Position numbers and translations under genes: made by a program. A model generated the notes under the pieces. It did no database searches and was not told where the DNA came from. It saw nothing but the letters and a program-made list of their open reading frames with translations. This document shows positions 9,401-15,457 of a stretch of DNA of 27,610 bases, piece by piece. Origin of the DNA: a virus. Numbering within the stretch: position 1 is the stretch's first letter; each line of letters opens with the position of its first letter. Where the stretch lies: the IMG/VR virus record IMGVR_UViG_3300048694_000467, positions 1 to 27,610 of that record. The stretch is one strand, 5' to 3'.

Positions 9401-10243
9401 CAATCCTGATGTACCTGAAGAACCAGAAGTTCCTGTGTTACCAGAAGAACCACTTGTTCCACTAGATCCTGATGTGGCAGATGTACCACTAGAGCCATCT
9501 GTTCCTGATGTACCATTTTTACCATCAACACCACTTGATCCACTAGATCCAGATGTTCCTCTTGTACCTGAGGAACCACTTGTTCCTGAAGAACCAGCAG
9601 TACCACTTGATCCACTTGTACCAGCAGAACCACTTGTTGCAGAGGTTCCACTTGATCCACTTGTTGCACTAGTTCCAGCAGAACCATTTGTTCCAGAAGA
9701 TCCGTTTGTACCAGAACTACCATTAGTACCTGAAGATCCATCAAGTGCTGATGTACCAGAACTACCTGCAGTTCCACTTACACCAGATGATCCTGATGTA
9801 CCAAATGTTTCACCAGATGATCCTGACGTTCCAGAAGTTCCTGTTAATCCTGTAGAACCTGATGTACCTGAACTAGCAGAGGTACCAGATGTACCTTTTA
9901 TACCACTAGTACCAGATGATCCAGCTGTACCAGAAGTTCCATAAGTTGCACCAGAAGTGCCGCTAGTAGCAGATGTTCCACTAGATCCATAGGAAAGACC
10001 TGAGGTACCAGCAGTACCATAGGTTTGACCTGAAGATCCTGAGGTACCAGACGTACCATTCCCCACCTCACCCAATTTCTCATCTATCTTCTCAATAGCA
10101 AGTGTTAGACAGTCATGTGTTTGAATGCCTGTGTCAGGTAAGTTAGGTCCAGTATATTCTACGCAATTTGAATTTATTTCGTCATAGCAACCTTTTACAG
10201 ATTCTCCACTACCGTAACAGGGTGCTCCTGGTAAACAAGCCAT
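6422..10243 (-). CDS. Collagen-like GTSGSSG tail fibre with C-terminal S74 chaperone
   Basis: This 1273-residue protein has a cysteine-containing N-terminal docking segment (about 1-62, ending EKIDEKLGE). From there to about residue 1140 it is Gly-X-Y-like GTSGSSG repeat, broken once by a globular beta insert at about 557-640 (YATTSSTNLTIGTG start, SSWSVNLAG end). The C-terminus is a peptidase S74 intramolecular chaperone: SSDIRFKN near residue 1184 carries the Ser-Asp expected for self-cleavage, GYSAQQV follows, and the last ~25 residues are a coiled coil (LEKRIAELEAKL). S74 domains drive fibre trimerisation and are then cut off. The N-terminal docking segment resembles that of the collar protein upstream. 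Adsorption fibre is the likely role. The opposite strand stays open only because of the repeat codons. Confidence 0.85.
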   Translation of the reverse strand: MACLPGAPCYGSGESVKGCYDEINSNCVEYTGPNLPDTGIQTHDCLTLAIEKIDEKLGEVGNGTSGTSGSSGQTYGTAGTSGLSYGSSGTSATSGTSGATYGTSGTAGSSGTSGIKGTSGTSASSGTSGSTGLTGTSGTSGSSGETFGTSGSSGVSGTAGSSGTSALDGSSGTNGSSGTNGSSGTNGSAGTSATSGSSGTSATSGSAGTSGSSGTAGSSGTSGSSGTRGTSGSSGSSGVDGKNGTSGTDGSSGTSATSGSSGTSGSSGNTGTSGSSGTSGLNGTSGTSGSSGTSGSSGTNGSSGTSATSGSSGTSGSSGNTGTSGSSGTSGLNGTSGTSGSSGTSGSSGSAGTSATSGSSGTAGTSGSSGTSGTRGTSGTSGANGSSGTSGSSGSSGTSGSSGTAGTNGTNGSSGTSGSSGNTGTSGSSGTAGLNGTSGTNGSSGTNGSSGTSATSGSSGTAGTNGTSGSSGLTGSSGTSGSSGSSGTSGTKGTSGTSASSGTSGSSGTSGSSGTSGTAGTSGTSATAGSSGTSGTNGSSGTNGSSGTSGTNGSSGTSGISGNTYATTSSTNLTIGTGTQNLTVGTGLSYTVGQSAIIANSVGNDMTGSVISYNSGTGALSVNVTTINGSGTYSSWSVNLAGASGGAGSSGTSGSSGTNGSSGTSGSSGTSGTNGSSGTSGTNGTSGSSGSSGSSGTSGSAGTSGTSASSGTSASSGSSGTSGSAGTSGSAGTSGLTGTAGTSGNGTSGTNGSSGTSGTNGTNGSSGTTGTSGSSGSSGASGTSGSSGTTGTSGSSGSSGSSGTSGANGSSGTSGSSGTSGTSGSSGTAGTSATSGSSGSSGTSGSSGTAGTSGTNGSSGTSGAVGAAGSSGTSASSGSSGTSGSSGASGTSGSSGTSGINGVNGSSGTSGTSGSSGSSGSSGSSGTSASSGSSGSSGSSGASGTSGSSGTSGTSGSSGSSGSSGSSGSSGTSGANGANGSSGTSGSSGVSGSSGTSGSSGSSGTAGANGTSGSSGSSGSSGSSGSSGSSGTAGANGGPGSPGSSGTSGSSGVSGTSGSSGAAGTSGSSGTSGLSGNNGSSGTNGSSGTNGSSGTNGSSGTSGSSGTSGANGGNGSSGTNGSSGTNGSSGTNGSSGTNGSSGTGFTSISPTTAGAVLTANGTSNSATANTGVTISGSQLTAGSFFESSDIRFKNVLETNPILDVLGIDVIKFTRTDKDIDQVRYGYSAQQVQEVIPEAVTGDEKLSVNYMDVHTLKIAALEKRIAELEAKLNK
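6810..8310 (-). repeat. Collagen-like coding repeat, distal block
   Basis: About 1.5 kb encode Gly-Thr-Ser/Gly-Ser-Ser triplets with occasional Asn-Gly, Ala-Gly and Val-Gly. The peptide repeat is near perfect, but the DNA repeat is imperfect because Gly, Thr and Ser codons vary freely at third positions, which limits homologous slippage. Confidence 0.9.
8570..10060 (-). repeat. Collagen-like coding repeat, proximal block
   Basis: About 1.5 kb of the same GTSGSSG coding repeat lie on the N-terminal side of the fibre, separated from the distal block by the ~250-base globular insert at about 8318-8565. The two blocks are of nearly equal length, giving a shaft with a knob in the middle. Confidence 0.9.
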
Positions 10244-10262
10244 TTATGGTTGGTTTAATATA

Positions 10263-11366
10263 TTAAGGAATATACATTATATAATAAGAAGCTAGCACTG
10301 GTTGAATGTTAGCATGAGCTGCTCCATCTCCTGTACTAGAGTTTGATACACTTACACTTACAGAAATACCTGTTGTAGAACTTGATGTAGTAACTGTACT
10401 TGGTCCAGAAATATCTATTGTACTTGTTCCATCCCCAGGATTTCCTTTATCTAAATAACTTATATTATGAGTATGTCCAGGATCTGTAACAGATGCTGAA
10501 GCAGAAGCGTTATGTGTATGAGAAGGAAGTTGTGATGTAAGTAAGGCAACAGAGTTTGCACCATCTGTATCTAATACAGCATAGTTAGGATTACCAGCAT
10601 ATGTTGGATCTACAGCAGCATCTAAAGGACCTCCTGGAACATCTACAATAGCTCCTACACCAACTCTTCCTCTTTTATCAGGAGTGCCATTCAATCCATT
10701 ACATAAATAGATTTTGTCATATCCTAAAGTAGAAATACCTGCACCTGTACCATCAAAGTTAGTTAATGGTCCATAATATTCTAAAACTGTGTAAGGAACC
10801 ATTTTAAGGTATTGCTGTCCACCTGAAATAACACTATCTAAATAAGCTTGAATAAGTGTATTTAAGTCAGAAAGCTTTACATAATTTGTATCTAAATCTA
10901 AAGTAAGAGATATTAAATCATTTGCTGTTGCACATAGTTTTATTATAACAGCTTGTAACACTTCGTGTGTTGTGGAAGTTTCATCCACTCCTGTAAGACA
11001 ATCTACAGTGTAGGGTGAGTTGATTTCAGCAACTATAACATCTGTTGCATCCGCTTGTGTTTTTAAATCACAGGCAGCTCTAACTAAAGCAGATAATATT
11101 TCTACAAGATTAGGAGTTCCTTCTATAGGAAGATATTGACTAACCAGTTCACAATAATAACTTGGGTTAATTGTAATATCTATACCTGTTCCATCTAAAA
11201 AGGATACCACCTTTTCAATTAATATATTTTCTACAGTGAGTAATGAATCTCCTGTTGTTATACCCAATGCTTCTGAATCAATTCCTGTATATCTAACACA
11301 TGCATCAGAAGTTATTTCTACGCATCCATTGTAACAAGCTTCTGGAGGACAAGTTGAACAAGACAT
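10263..11366 (-). CDS. Tail-collar domain fibre protein
   Basis: The C-terminal half of this 367-residue protein reads like a phage tail-collar (microcystin-dependent protein-like) domain: CNGLNGTPDKRGRVGVGA near residues 224-241, then LLTSQLPSHTHN and GHTHN, and finally HANIQPVLASYYIMYIP at the C-terminus. These His-x-His and N-x-Q-P motifs are typical of short tail fibres and baseplate adhesins. The first 55 residues, with GCVEITSDACVRYTG and then GITTGDSLLTVE, match the start of the downstream collagen-like fibre, suggesting a common virion docking segment. It lies 19 bases before that fibre gene and 8 bases after the small 88-residue gene. A host-contact fibre is the best assignment. Confidence 0.75.
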   Translation of the reverse strand: MSCSTCPPEACYNGCVEITSDACVRYTGIDSEALGITTGDSLLTVENILIEKVVSFLDGTGIDITINPSYYCELVSQYLPIEGTPNLVEILSALVRAACDLKTQADATDVIVAEINSPYTVDCLTGVDETSTTHEVLQAVIIKLCATANDLISLTLDLDTNYVKLSDLNTLIQAYLDSVISGGQQYLKMVPYTVLEYYGPLTNFDGTGAGISTLGYDKIYLCNGLNGTPDKRGRVGVGAIVDVPGGPLDAAVDPTYAGNPNYAVLDTDGANSVALLTSQLPSHTHNASASASVTDPGHTHNISYLDKGNPGDGTSTIDISGPSTVTTSSSTTGISVSVSVSNSSTGDGAAHANIQPVLASYYIMYIP

Positions 11367-11374
11367 TTTATAAT

Positions 11375-11641
11375 TTATTTATGAATTAAAACTTTAACTC
11401 TACTAGCTATTCTTTGTACAGTGAAGTGTTTGGCATAATCTGGATTACAATACTTATATGTTAGTATTCTTCTGTAATTCAGTAAATCACCAATTGGACT
11501 ACACGCAAGGTCATAGTTCATAGAGAATATAATATTATTGTATTGAAGCTTAGCTAACTCTGTTAGTTTGCAATCAATATCTTTAAGCAACACAGGGATG
11601 GTTGCACATTCTATACAGTTAGTTAATCTTGGCTGTAACAT
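11375..11641 (-). CDS. Small protein of unknown function, fibre cluster
   Basis: This 88-residue, mildly basic protein has four cysteines (CIEC near residues 9-12, C24 and C47) and a YRRILTYKYCNPDY stretch. I do not recognise a domain. Its start overlaps the end of the 44-residue cysteine-rich gene by 23 bases, and it ends 8 bases before the collar fibre gene, so it belongs to the same transcript. The CxxC pair and basic C-terminus could support metal or nucleic acid binding, but an assembly factor for the following fibres is equally possible. Coding status is supported by tight packing and an intact frame. Confidence 0.6.
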   Translation of the reverse strand: MLQPRLTNCIECATIPVLLKDIDCKLTELAKLQYNNIIFSMNYDLACSPIGDLLNYRRILTYKYCNPDYAKHFTVQRIASRVKVLIHK

Positions 11642-11753
11642 ATTTAATCAGGTTTGTAGCTTGTTTGATAGCGTTGTTACATGCTGAACATAGGCCATTA
11701 ATTAATTGACATCCACAGCCCACTTTAGCACCACAGTTTCTACAGTTTGCCAT
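11619..11753 (-). CDS. 44-residue cysteine-rich zinc-ribbon-like microprotein
   Basis: An intact 45-codon frame starts at ATG 11753, one base after the TAA of the upstream gene, and ends at TAA 11619, overlapping the next start by 23 bases. The product has six cysteines, CxxC at 4 and 7, CxC at 13 and 15, CxxC at 22 and 25, then a short helical tail (NAIKQATNLIKYV). The spacing resembles a compact zinc ribbon or double knuckle. Without it a gap of about 110 bases would interrupt an otherwise packed operon. Its role is unknown: fibre assembly, metal binding or transcription are open options. Confidence 0.7.
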   Translation of the reverse strand: MANCRNCGAKVGCGCQLINGLCSACNNAIKQATNLIKYVTAKIN

Positions 11754-11754
11754 A

Positions 11755-12315
11755 TTAATAGAAATTATTAATGTAATTATTACCAGAACAACCACAATTG
11801 CTTCTTATAAAATTATTTAACATTGTGTTTGCCTGAACATATAACTTATTAGCTGTATCTACAGCACAGTTGTTTGCAGCAGCAATTGATCCTGATATCA
11901 TATAATAGATGCTAGTTAATGTCACTTTTGATTGTGTTTTAATAGCTAGGTCACACTCCATCATATCAAGCTTCATAAATGCATTGTCAAACTTCTCTTG
12001 TATCAACTCAGTACGCATAATGCTCTTGTTTACATAGTTTTCATATGCAGGAGCAACAGTGTAAGTTAAGTAGTATACACCATCTGGTAAAGGAATTAAT
12101 GGTTCACCAACAGTACTAAGTCCTAATGAAGCTGAATTGAATATATTAAACTCATTTACAGTGAATGGAAGAGAAACAGGAGTAGTGTAACCAGGGATAG
12201 TGATATCTATCGTAGGAGCACTAACAACAGGAGGATCTGTATCATATGTTGATGCATCTGCAATACCTAATGTTAAAGTGTTGTAAGTTGGTATTACCAG
12301 TATATCTAAAGTCAT
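11755..12315 (-). CDS. Conserved structural-block protein of unknown function
   Basis: The reading frame can be extended to a GTG at 12363, but that codon lies inside a transcription hairpin, so I choose ATG 12315, giving 186 residues that begin MTLDILVIPTYNTLTLGIAD. The N-terminal ~90 residues look like a beta sandwich with a Pro-rich edge. Residues ~95-175 are helical with several cysteines and end in CGCSGNN. It is the first gene after the hairpin that follows the abundant-looking virion protein, and its stop is one base before the 44-residue microprotein. Its place at the head of the fibre genes suggests a minor virion or fibre-attachment protein, but I do not recognise the family. Confidence 0.6.
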   Translation of the reverse strand: MTLDILVIPTYNTLTLGIADASTYDTDPPVVSAPTIDITIPGYTTPVSLPFTVNEFNIFNSASLGLSTVGEPLIPLPDGVYYLTYTVAPAYENYVNKSIMRTELIQEKFDNAFMKLDMMECDLAIKTQSKVTLTSIYYMISGSIAAANNCAVDTANKLYVQANTMLNNFIRSNCGCSGNNYINNFY

Positions 12316-12319
12316 GTTA

Positions 12320-12373
12320 TTTAAAATAATAATGCCAGAGGATTTGAGAATTAATCCTCTCACCCTCTGGCAT
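12320..12373 (-). terminator. Long hairpin (terminator/attenuator) after the virion protein gene
   Basis: Reading leftward, ATGCCAGAGG (12373-12364) pairs perfectly with CCTCTGGCAT (12341-12332), and a GAGA/TCTC pair lies inside the loop. The stretch TATTATTTTAAAT follows, T-rich but broken. It falls between the genes at 12399-13535 and 11755-12315, so it may reduce read-through into the fibre cluster rather than stop it fully. Confidence 0.6.
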
Positions 12374-12398
12374 AGGTTATATGATAACTACCTTACTC

Positions 12399-13535
12399 TT
12401 AAGGAATCAAAGTAGTTGTTGTTGAAGTTGTAGGCCATACAGTAGTGGTAGTACTTGTAGTTGTTACACAAGAGTTATCACCTGCTACAGTTCCTAATGC
12501 TTCTTCTAATACAGTCTCAATTGCAGAGGTAGCACCTTGAGGGATAGCAACAATTACAGTGCTATCTTCTTTGATGTAATCTCCCCAGCTATAAGCTGAT
12601 TTGTCAAACTCATTAAACTTGATATAGTAGGTATCATAAGTGGTACCATCTGTTACCCAGCTTTCAAAGTTTTCGTTATAACCAACCATTCTGTATAAAT
12701 GCTTCAAGTAACCAGCTTGGTAGCTATAGAAATTCTTTTCTAATTGTTGAATTTCTGCAGAAGTTCCTGAAGGATAAGAAGAACGTTGAGTGATAACTGG
12801 TTCAGCAACGAAGTTACATCTGTCAGCCACAATAAAGTCAGCAGTAGTTGCAGGACCAGAATATACGAATGTACGGAAGTACATACGGTCATATTCCCAA
12901 GGGAACGCAGCAACATCACATGGTTGACCATACTGAGTTAAAGGCTTACCAGAGATAACTAACACAGCGTTTTGATCATCTCCAACTCTTTGGAATTGGT
13001 AGAATGTGTTGAAGCTAATGTTGTCTGGGTTGTTACCTGGAGCTTGTTGAGTCAATTTGATGATAAATTGATCAATTAACGCTGGAACATCAACGTCTGT
13101 ACAAGGATCTCCACCACAATCACAACAAGGAGCTTGAACAGTTACACTACGAGTGAAACCATTGAAGTACAATGTGTCAATGTAAGAAGAGTGAGCACGT
13201 AAAGTTAATGTTACAATGTCACCACATTTAACAGTCCAGCCACCAACTTCTGTAACTTGGTTTGCCACTGTAGAACAGCCAGCAACTTTATACCATTCAG
13301 TTACATTAGATGCAGCAATCTTGTCAGAACGCTTAGAACCTTGTAAATAAGTATTTACTCTACCTTGAGCTAAATAGAAATAAGGATAATCGTTAATATT
13401 ACCAGCGTTAGCCACTGTGTAAATACTAGTGAAAATTCCAAATTGACCTGCGGTCAAATCTTGTGTGGACCCAGCGCTAGGTAGAGAGTTTCCTACTGGC
13501 ACCACAAAGAGGGTGGTTAATGAAAAATCAGCCAT
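12399..13535 (-). CDS. Virion structural protein with Thr-rich C-terminal tail (possible capsid decoration)
   Basis: This 378-residue protein is mostly beta-rich, has a cysteine group CCDCGGDPC near residue 137, and ends in a threonine tail (TTSTTTT repeats around a VWP). The gene is flanked by an A-rich leader (AAAATAAAACAAAATG) and followed by a strong hairpin, and its codons lean towards those of the capsid gene (for example AAC, GTT, GAA), signs of high expression. Its position behind the connector gene and before the fibre cluster suits an auxiliary capsid or major tail-associated protein. I cannot choose between these from sequence alone. The flexible tail suggests exposure on the virion surface. 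Confidence 0.6.
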   Translation of the reverse strand: MADFSLTTLFVVPVGNSLPSAGSTQDLTAGQFGIFTSIYTVANAGNINDYPYFYLAQGRVNTYLQGSKRSDKIAASNVTEWYKVAGCSTVANQVTEVGGWTVKCGDIVTLTLRAHSSYIDTLYFNGFTRSVTVQAPCCDCGGDPCTDVDVPALIDQFIIKLTQQAPGNNPDNISFNTFYQFQRVGDDQNAVLVISGKPLTQYGQPCDVAAFPWEYDRMYFRTFVYSGPATTADFIVADRCNFVAEPVITQRSSYPSGTSAEIQQLEKNFYSYQAGYLKHLYRMVGYNENFESWVTDGTTYDTYYIKFNEFDKSAYSWGDYIKEDSTVIVAIPQGATSAIETVLEEALGTVAGDNSCVTTTSTTTTVWPTTSTTTTLIP

Positions 13536-13563
13536 TTTGTTTTATTTTAAATTGTAAAAAAAG

Positions 13564-14295
13564 TTACTCGTTTGTTTGAATTCTATATATTGAACTTTGC
13601 ACTGCAGATTGATTTTCTGTGTACATTGCTAAGTTTTGAACTGTTAAGTCTAATAACTCATCTTCAAGATAGGTTTCTAGTTCACAGTCAGAGTCTATAG
13701 AATTTGTACCATCAAATCTTACATATCCAACTTTATCAATATATTGTGGATAACGCATGTATGAAATATATATCTTAGTTGGTGTAAATGTACCATCTGT
13801 AAATATAGAGATTTCATCAGAGGATAAGAAGTTAAACGTTTCCTGATATTCAAACGATGGTCTATAATGTGTGTTGTTTAAACAATATTGTAGATCACCA
13901 TGTTTAGCAAGATCTCTATTAATCCATATCTTTCTATCTGTACATACTCCTTTGTTTGCCAATACATAACTATCAATATAGAACATGTATTTAGGAACAA
14001 GGGTGTGTATGTTAGCAGCCCATTGATTTAATTCAGCATTCTTTATTGTTAAGTCAAGAGGTTGATGATTGTAGGTCATCACTAGACTTTGTAGGTCTTC
14101 GTAGCGTTTTTTAAATGCATCTAAACCTTGTCCTGATACAGTACTAAAACCATCAACCTTTTGCTTTATAAGCTTAATCTGAGCTTCATTCAATGCTAGA
14201 ATTTTATCTTCTAGATTGATTTGCTGATGTTCGTTTGTTGATAGTTTATTTAGTTTCTGATCAATCTTATATAATAAACTATCTACAGGGATCAT
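13564..14295 (-). CDS. Head-tail ring/connector protein
   Basis: This 243-residue protein has a helical coiled N-terminal half (about 1-75, EDKILALNEAQIKLIKQK), a central beta-rich domain with YMRYPQYIDKVGYVRFDG near residue 180, and a C-terminal helix EDELLDLTVQNLAMYTE leading to QSSIYRIQTNE. The ending (a helix rich in D/E/L before an A-M-Y-T-E and R-I-x-x-N-E signature) is of a kind I associate with head-to-tail connectors of crAss-like phages. It overlaps the upstream gene by ATGA, so translation is coupled. A ring between portal and tail is the likely role, inferred from pattern and order. Confidence 0.55.
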   Translation of the reverse strand: MIPVDSLLYKIDQKLNKLSTNEHQQINLEDKILALNEAQIKLIKQKVDGFSTVSGQGLDAFKKRYEDLQSLVMTYNHQPLDLTIKNAELNQWAANIHTLVPKYMFYIDSYVLANKGVCTDRKIWINRDLAKHGDLQYCLNNTHYRPSFEYQETFNFLSSDEISIFTDGTFTPTKIYISYMRYPQYIDKVGYVRFDGTNSIDSDCELETYLEDELLDLTVQNLAMYTENQSAVQSSIYRIQTNE

Positions 14296-15260
14296 ACAGA
14301 AGCTAGTTTTTTAGTTTTTAATTTACCTTCTAGTGTTAATAGTTGGTCTTGATTATCTTCATCTGCAAGGAATTTAACTAAATCGTCTTCATCACTTGCT
14401 ATTTCAAATTCACCTTCATAAACCTTACCGTTAGGTTTGATTCTATAAACTGAATGTGTAATTGCTTGTTTTACCAAATCTTTAATATGGAGTAAGTTTT
14501 CTTTCATATCTGCAAATCTACCGAACACCTCTACAGGGTTTAAACCAGCATGCTTGCCATTTTTGAATTCTGTTTGTTTTAATATATTATCCACTTGGTT
14601 ATATACTACTTCCTCTTTAGTATCATCTGTTACAGGAAGTCCAAGTAAGCGAGCTACTTTCTTCTTCTTCTCAGGAGTCATAGCATCAAACTTGATAATA
14701 GCCTTATTGATCAATTGTTTCTTCTTAAACATCACTGCATTTTCAATCTCATCATCAGCTACATAGAACTGTGTGTCTGCAGGATATTCACCTCTTTCCC
14801 AAGCTTGGTATGAAGAAGCAATTGTAGGATGAACTCTTAACCATGCAAAAGCTAATTCTTGTAACGGTTGACCTAAATCAAAGAAGTTATCACCATCCAT
14901 AAGCTTCACTGGTTGTACGTGTAAGGTATCATCTGTAGAAGTTGATAATCCATAGTTCCAGAATTGAGATCTTGGTCCTAAGTCAATATCACCTAAAGCA
15001 GCTTCTAACTTTTTACGTAATGTAGTTACTCTTTCAACTTCTAGTTCTCTTTCTAGATTATCAGCAATGCGTCTAATATAAGCAGCATTTGGATCAAGTC
15101 CTGTTCTGTACTGTCCATCAAGTTCCTTATAAGGATACTTAAATACACCTGTACCAGGAATTCTTGTTAAGCCTTTTCTAGCAAGACCACCTTGCATTGT
15201 TTGTAACTGAGAGTTATTATACTCCTTTTTTAACGTGGAGATTTTTCCTATCTTACCCAT
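14292..15260 (-). CDS. Conserved structural-module protein after the capsid gene
   Basis: This 322-residue protein has a glycine-rich N-terminus (GGLARKGLTRIPGTGVF, then KYPYKELDGQYRTGLDPN), a helical middle and an acidic C-terminal region (SDEDDLVKFLADEDNQD near 290-310). Its family appears next to the capsid gene in phages of Bacteroidota, but no function is known to me. The leader AACTACATATG is identical to that of the scaffold and zinc-protein genes. It starts 29 bases after the structured element and overlaps the ring protein gene by ATGA. Possible roles are a head-completion protein, an internal head protein or an assembly factor. Confidence 0.55.
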   Translation of the reverse strand: MGKIGKISTLKKEYNNSQLQTMQGGLARKGLTRIPGTGVFKYPYKELDGQYRTGLDPNAAYIRRIADNLERELEVERVTTLRKKLEAALGDIDLGPRSQFWNYGLSTSTDDTLHVQPVKLMDGDNFFDLGQPLQELAFAWLRVHPTIASSYQAWERGEYPADTQFYVADDEIENAVMFKKKQLINKAIIKFDAMTPEKKKKVARLLGLPVTDDTKEEVVYNQVDNILKQTEFKNGKHAGLNPVEVFGRFADMKENLLHIKDLVKQAITHSVYRIKPNGKVYEGEFEIASDEDDLVKFLADEDNQDQLLTLEGKLKTKKLASV

Positions 15261-15288
15261 ATGTAGTTTATTTTATTTGGTTTATTTG

Positions 15289-15441
15289 CAGATGGTTCTC
15301 ATTGAAGAGAATGCGTTCAACATTTAGATGAACCATCCATCTGTGTTGAGAAGACTCCCCCACTGGGAGGAGTGGGGGGTAATTCTTCTCGGTTTTATTG
15401 CGAAACACCAGAGGTGTCAGTCTAAGAATACTCTTCTTAGA
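15289..15441 (-). other. Structured non-coding element downstream of the capsid gene
   Basis: Four stems can be drawn on the minus strand. TCTAAGAA pairs with TTCTTAGA (15421-15441, 8 bp, 5-base loop). ACACC pairs with GGTGT (15405-15417). A two-tier stem has GAGAAGA/TCTTCTC outside and CCCCCACT/AGTGGGGG inside (15348-15390). CAGATG and GTTC pair with GAAC and CATCTG with a 4-base bulge (15289-15343). No T-tract follows the strong stems, so this is not a simple terminator. Every other gap in the operon is short and unstructured or a plain terminator. It could stabilise or process capsid mRNA, or act as a small RNA. I see no known ribozyme core. Confidence 0.5.
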
Positions 15442-15457
15442 GGGGCATTATTTTTTC

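Noticed and set aside
8616-9944. 442-codon open frame on the plus strand
   Set aside because: Same antisense repeat effect over the proximal fibre block; it has no independent coding signs.
12316-12363. GTG start at 12363 for the 186-residue protein
   Set aside because: It lies inside the terminator-like hairpin; ATG 12315 follows directly and gives a sensible N-terminus.
15289-15441. Known self-cleaving ribozyme (hammerhead, twister, HDV-like)
   Set aside because: I looked for a CUGAUGA core followed by GAAA and for other simple cores. None is present, so only a general structured element is claimed.
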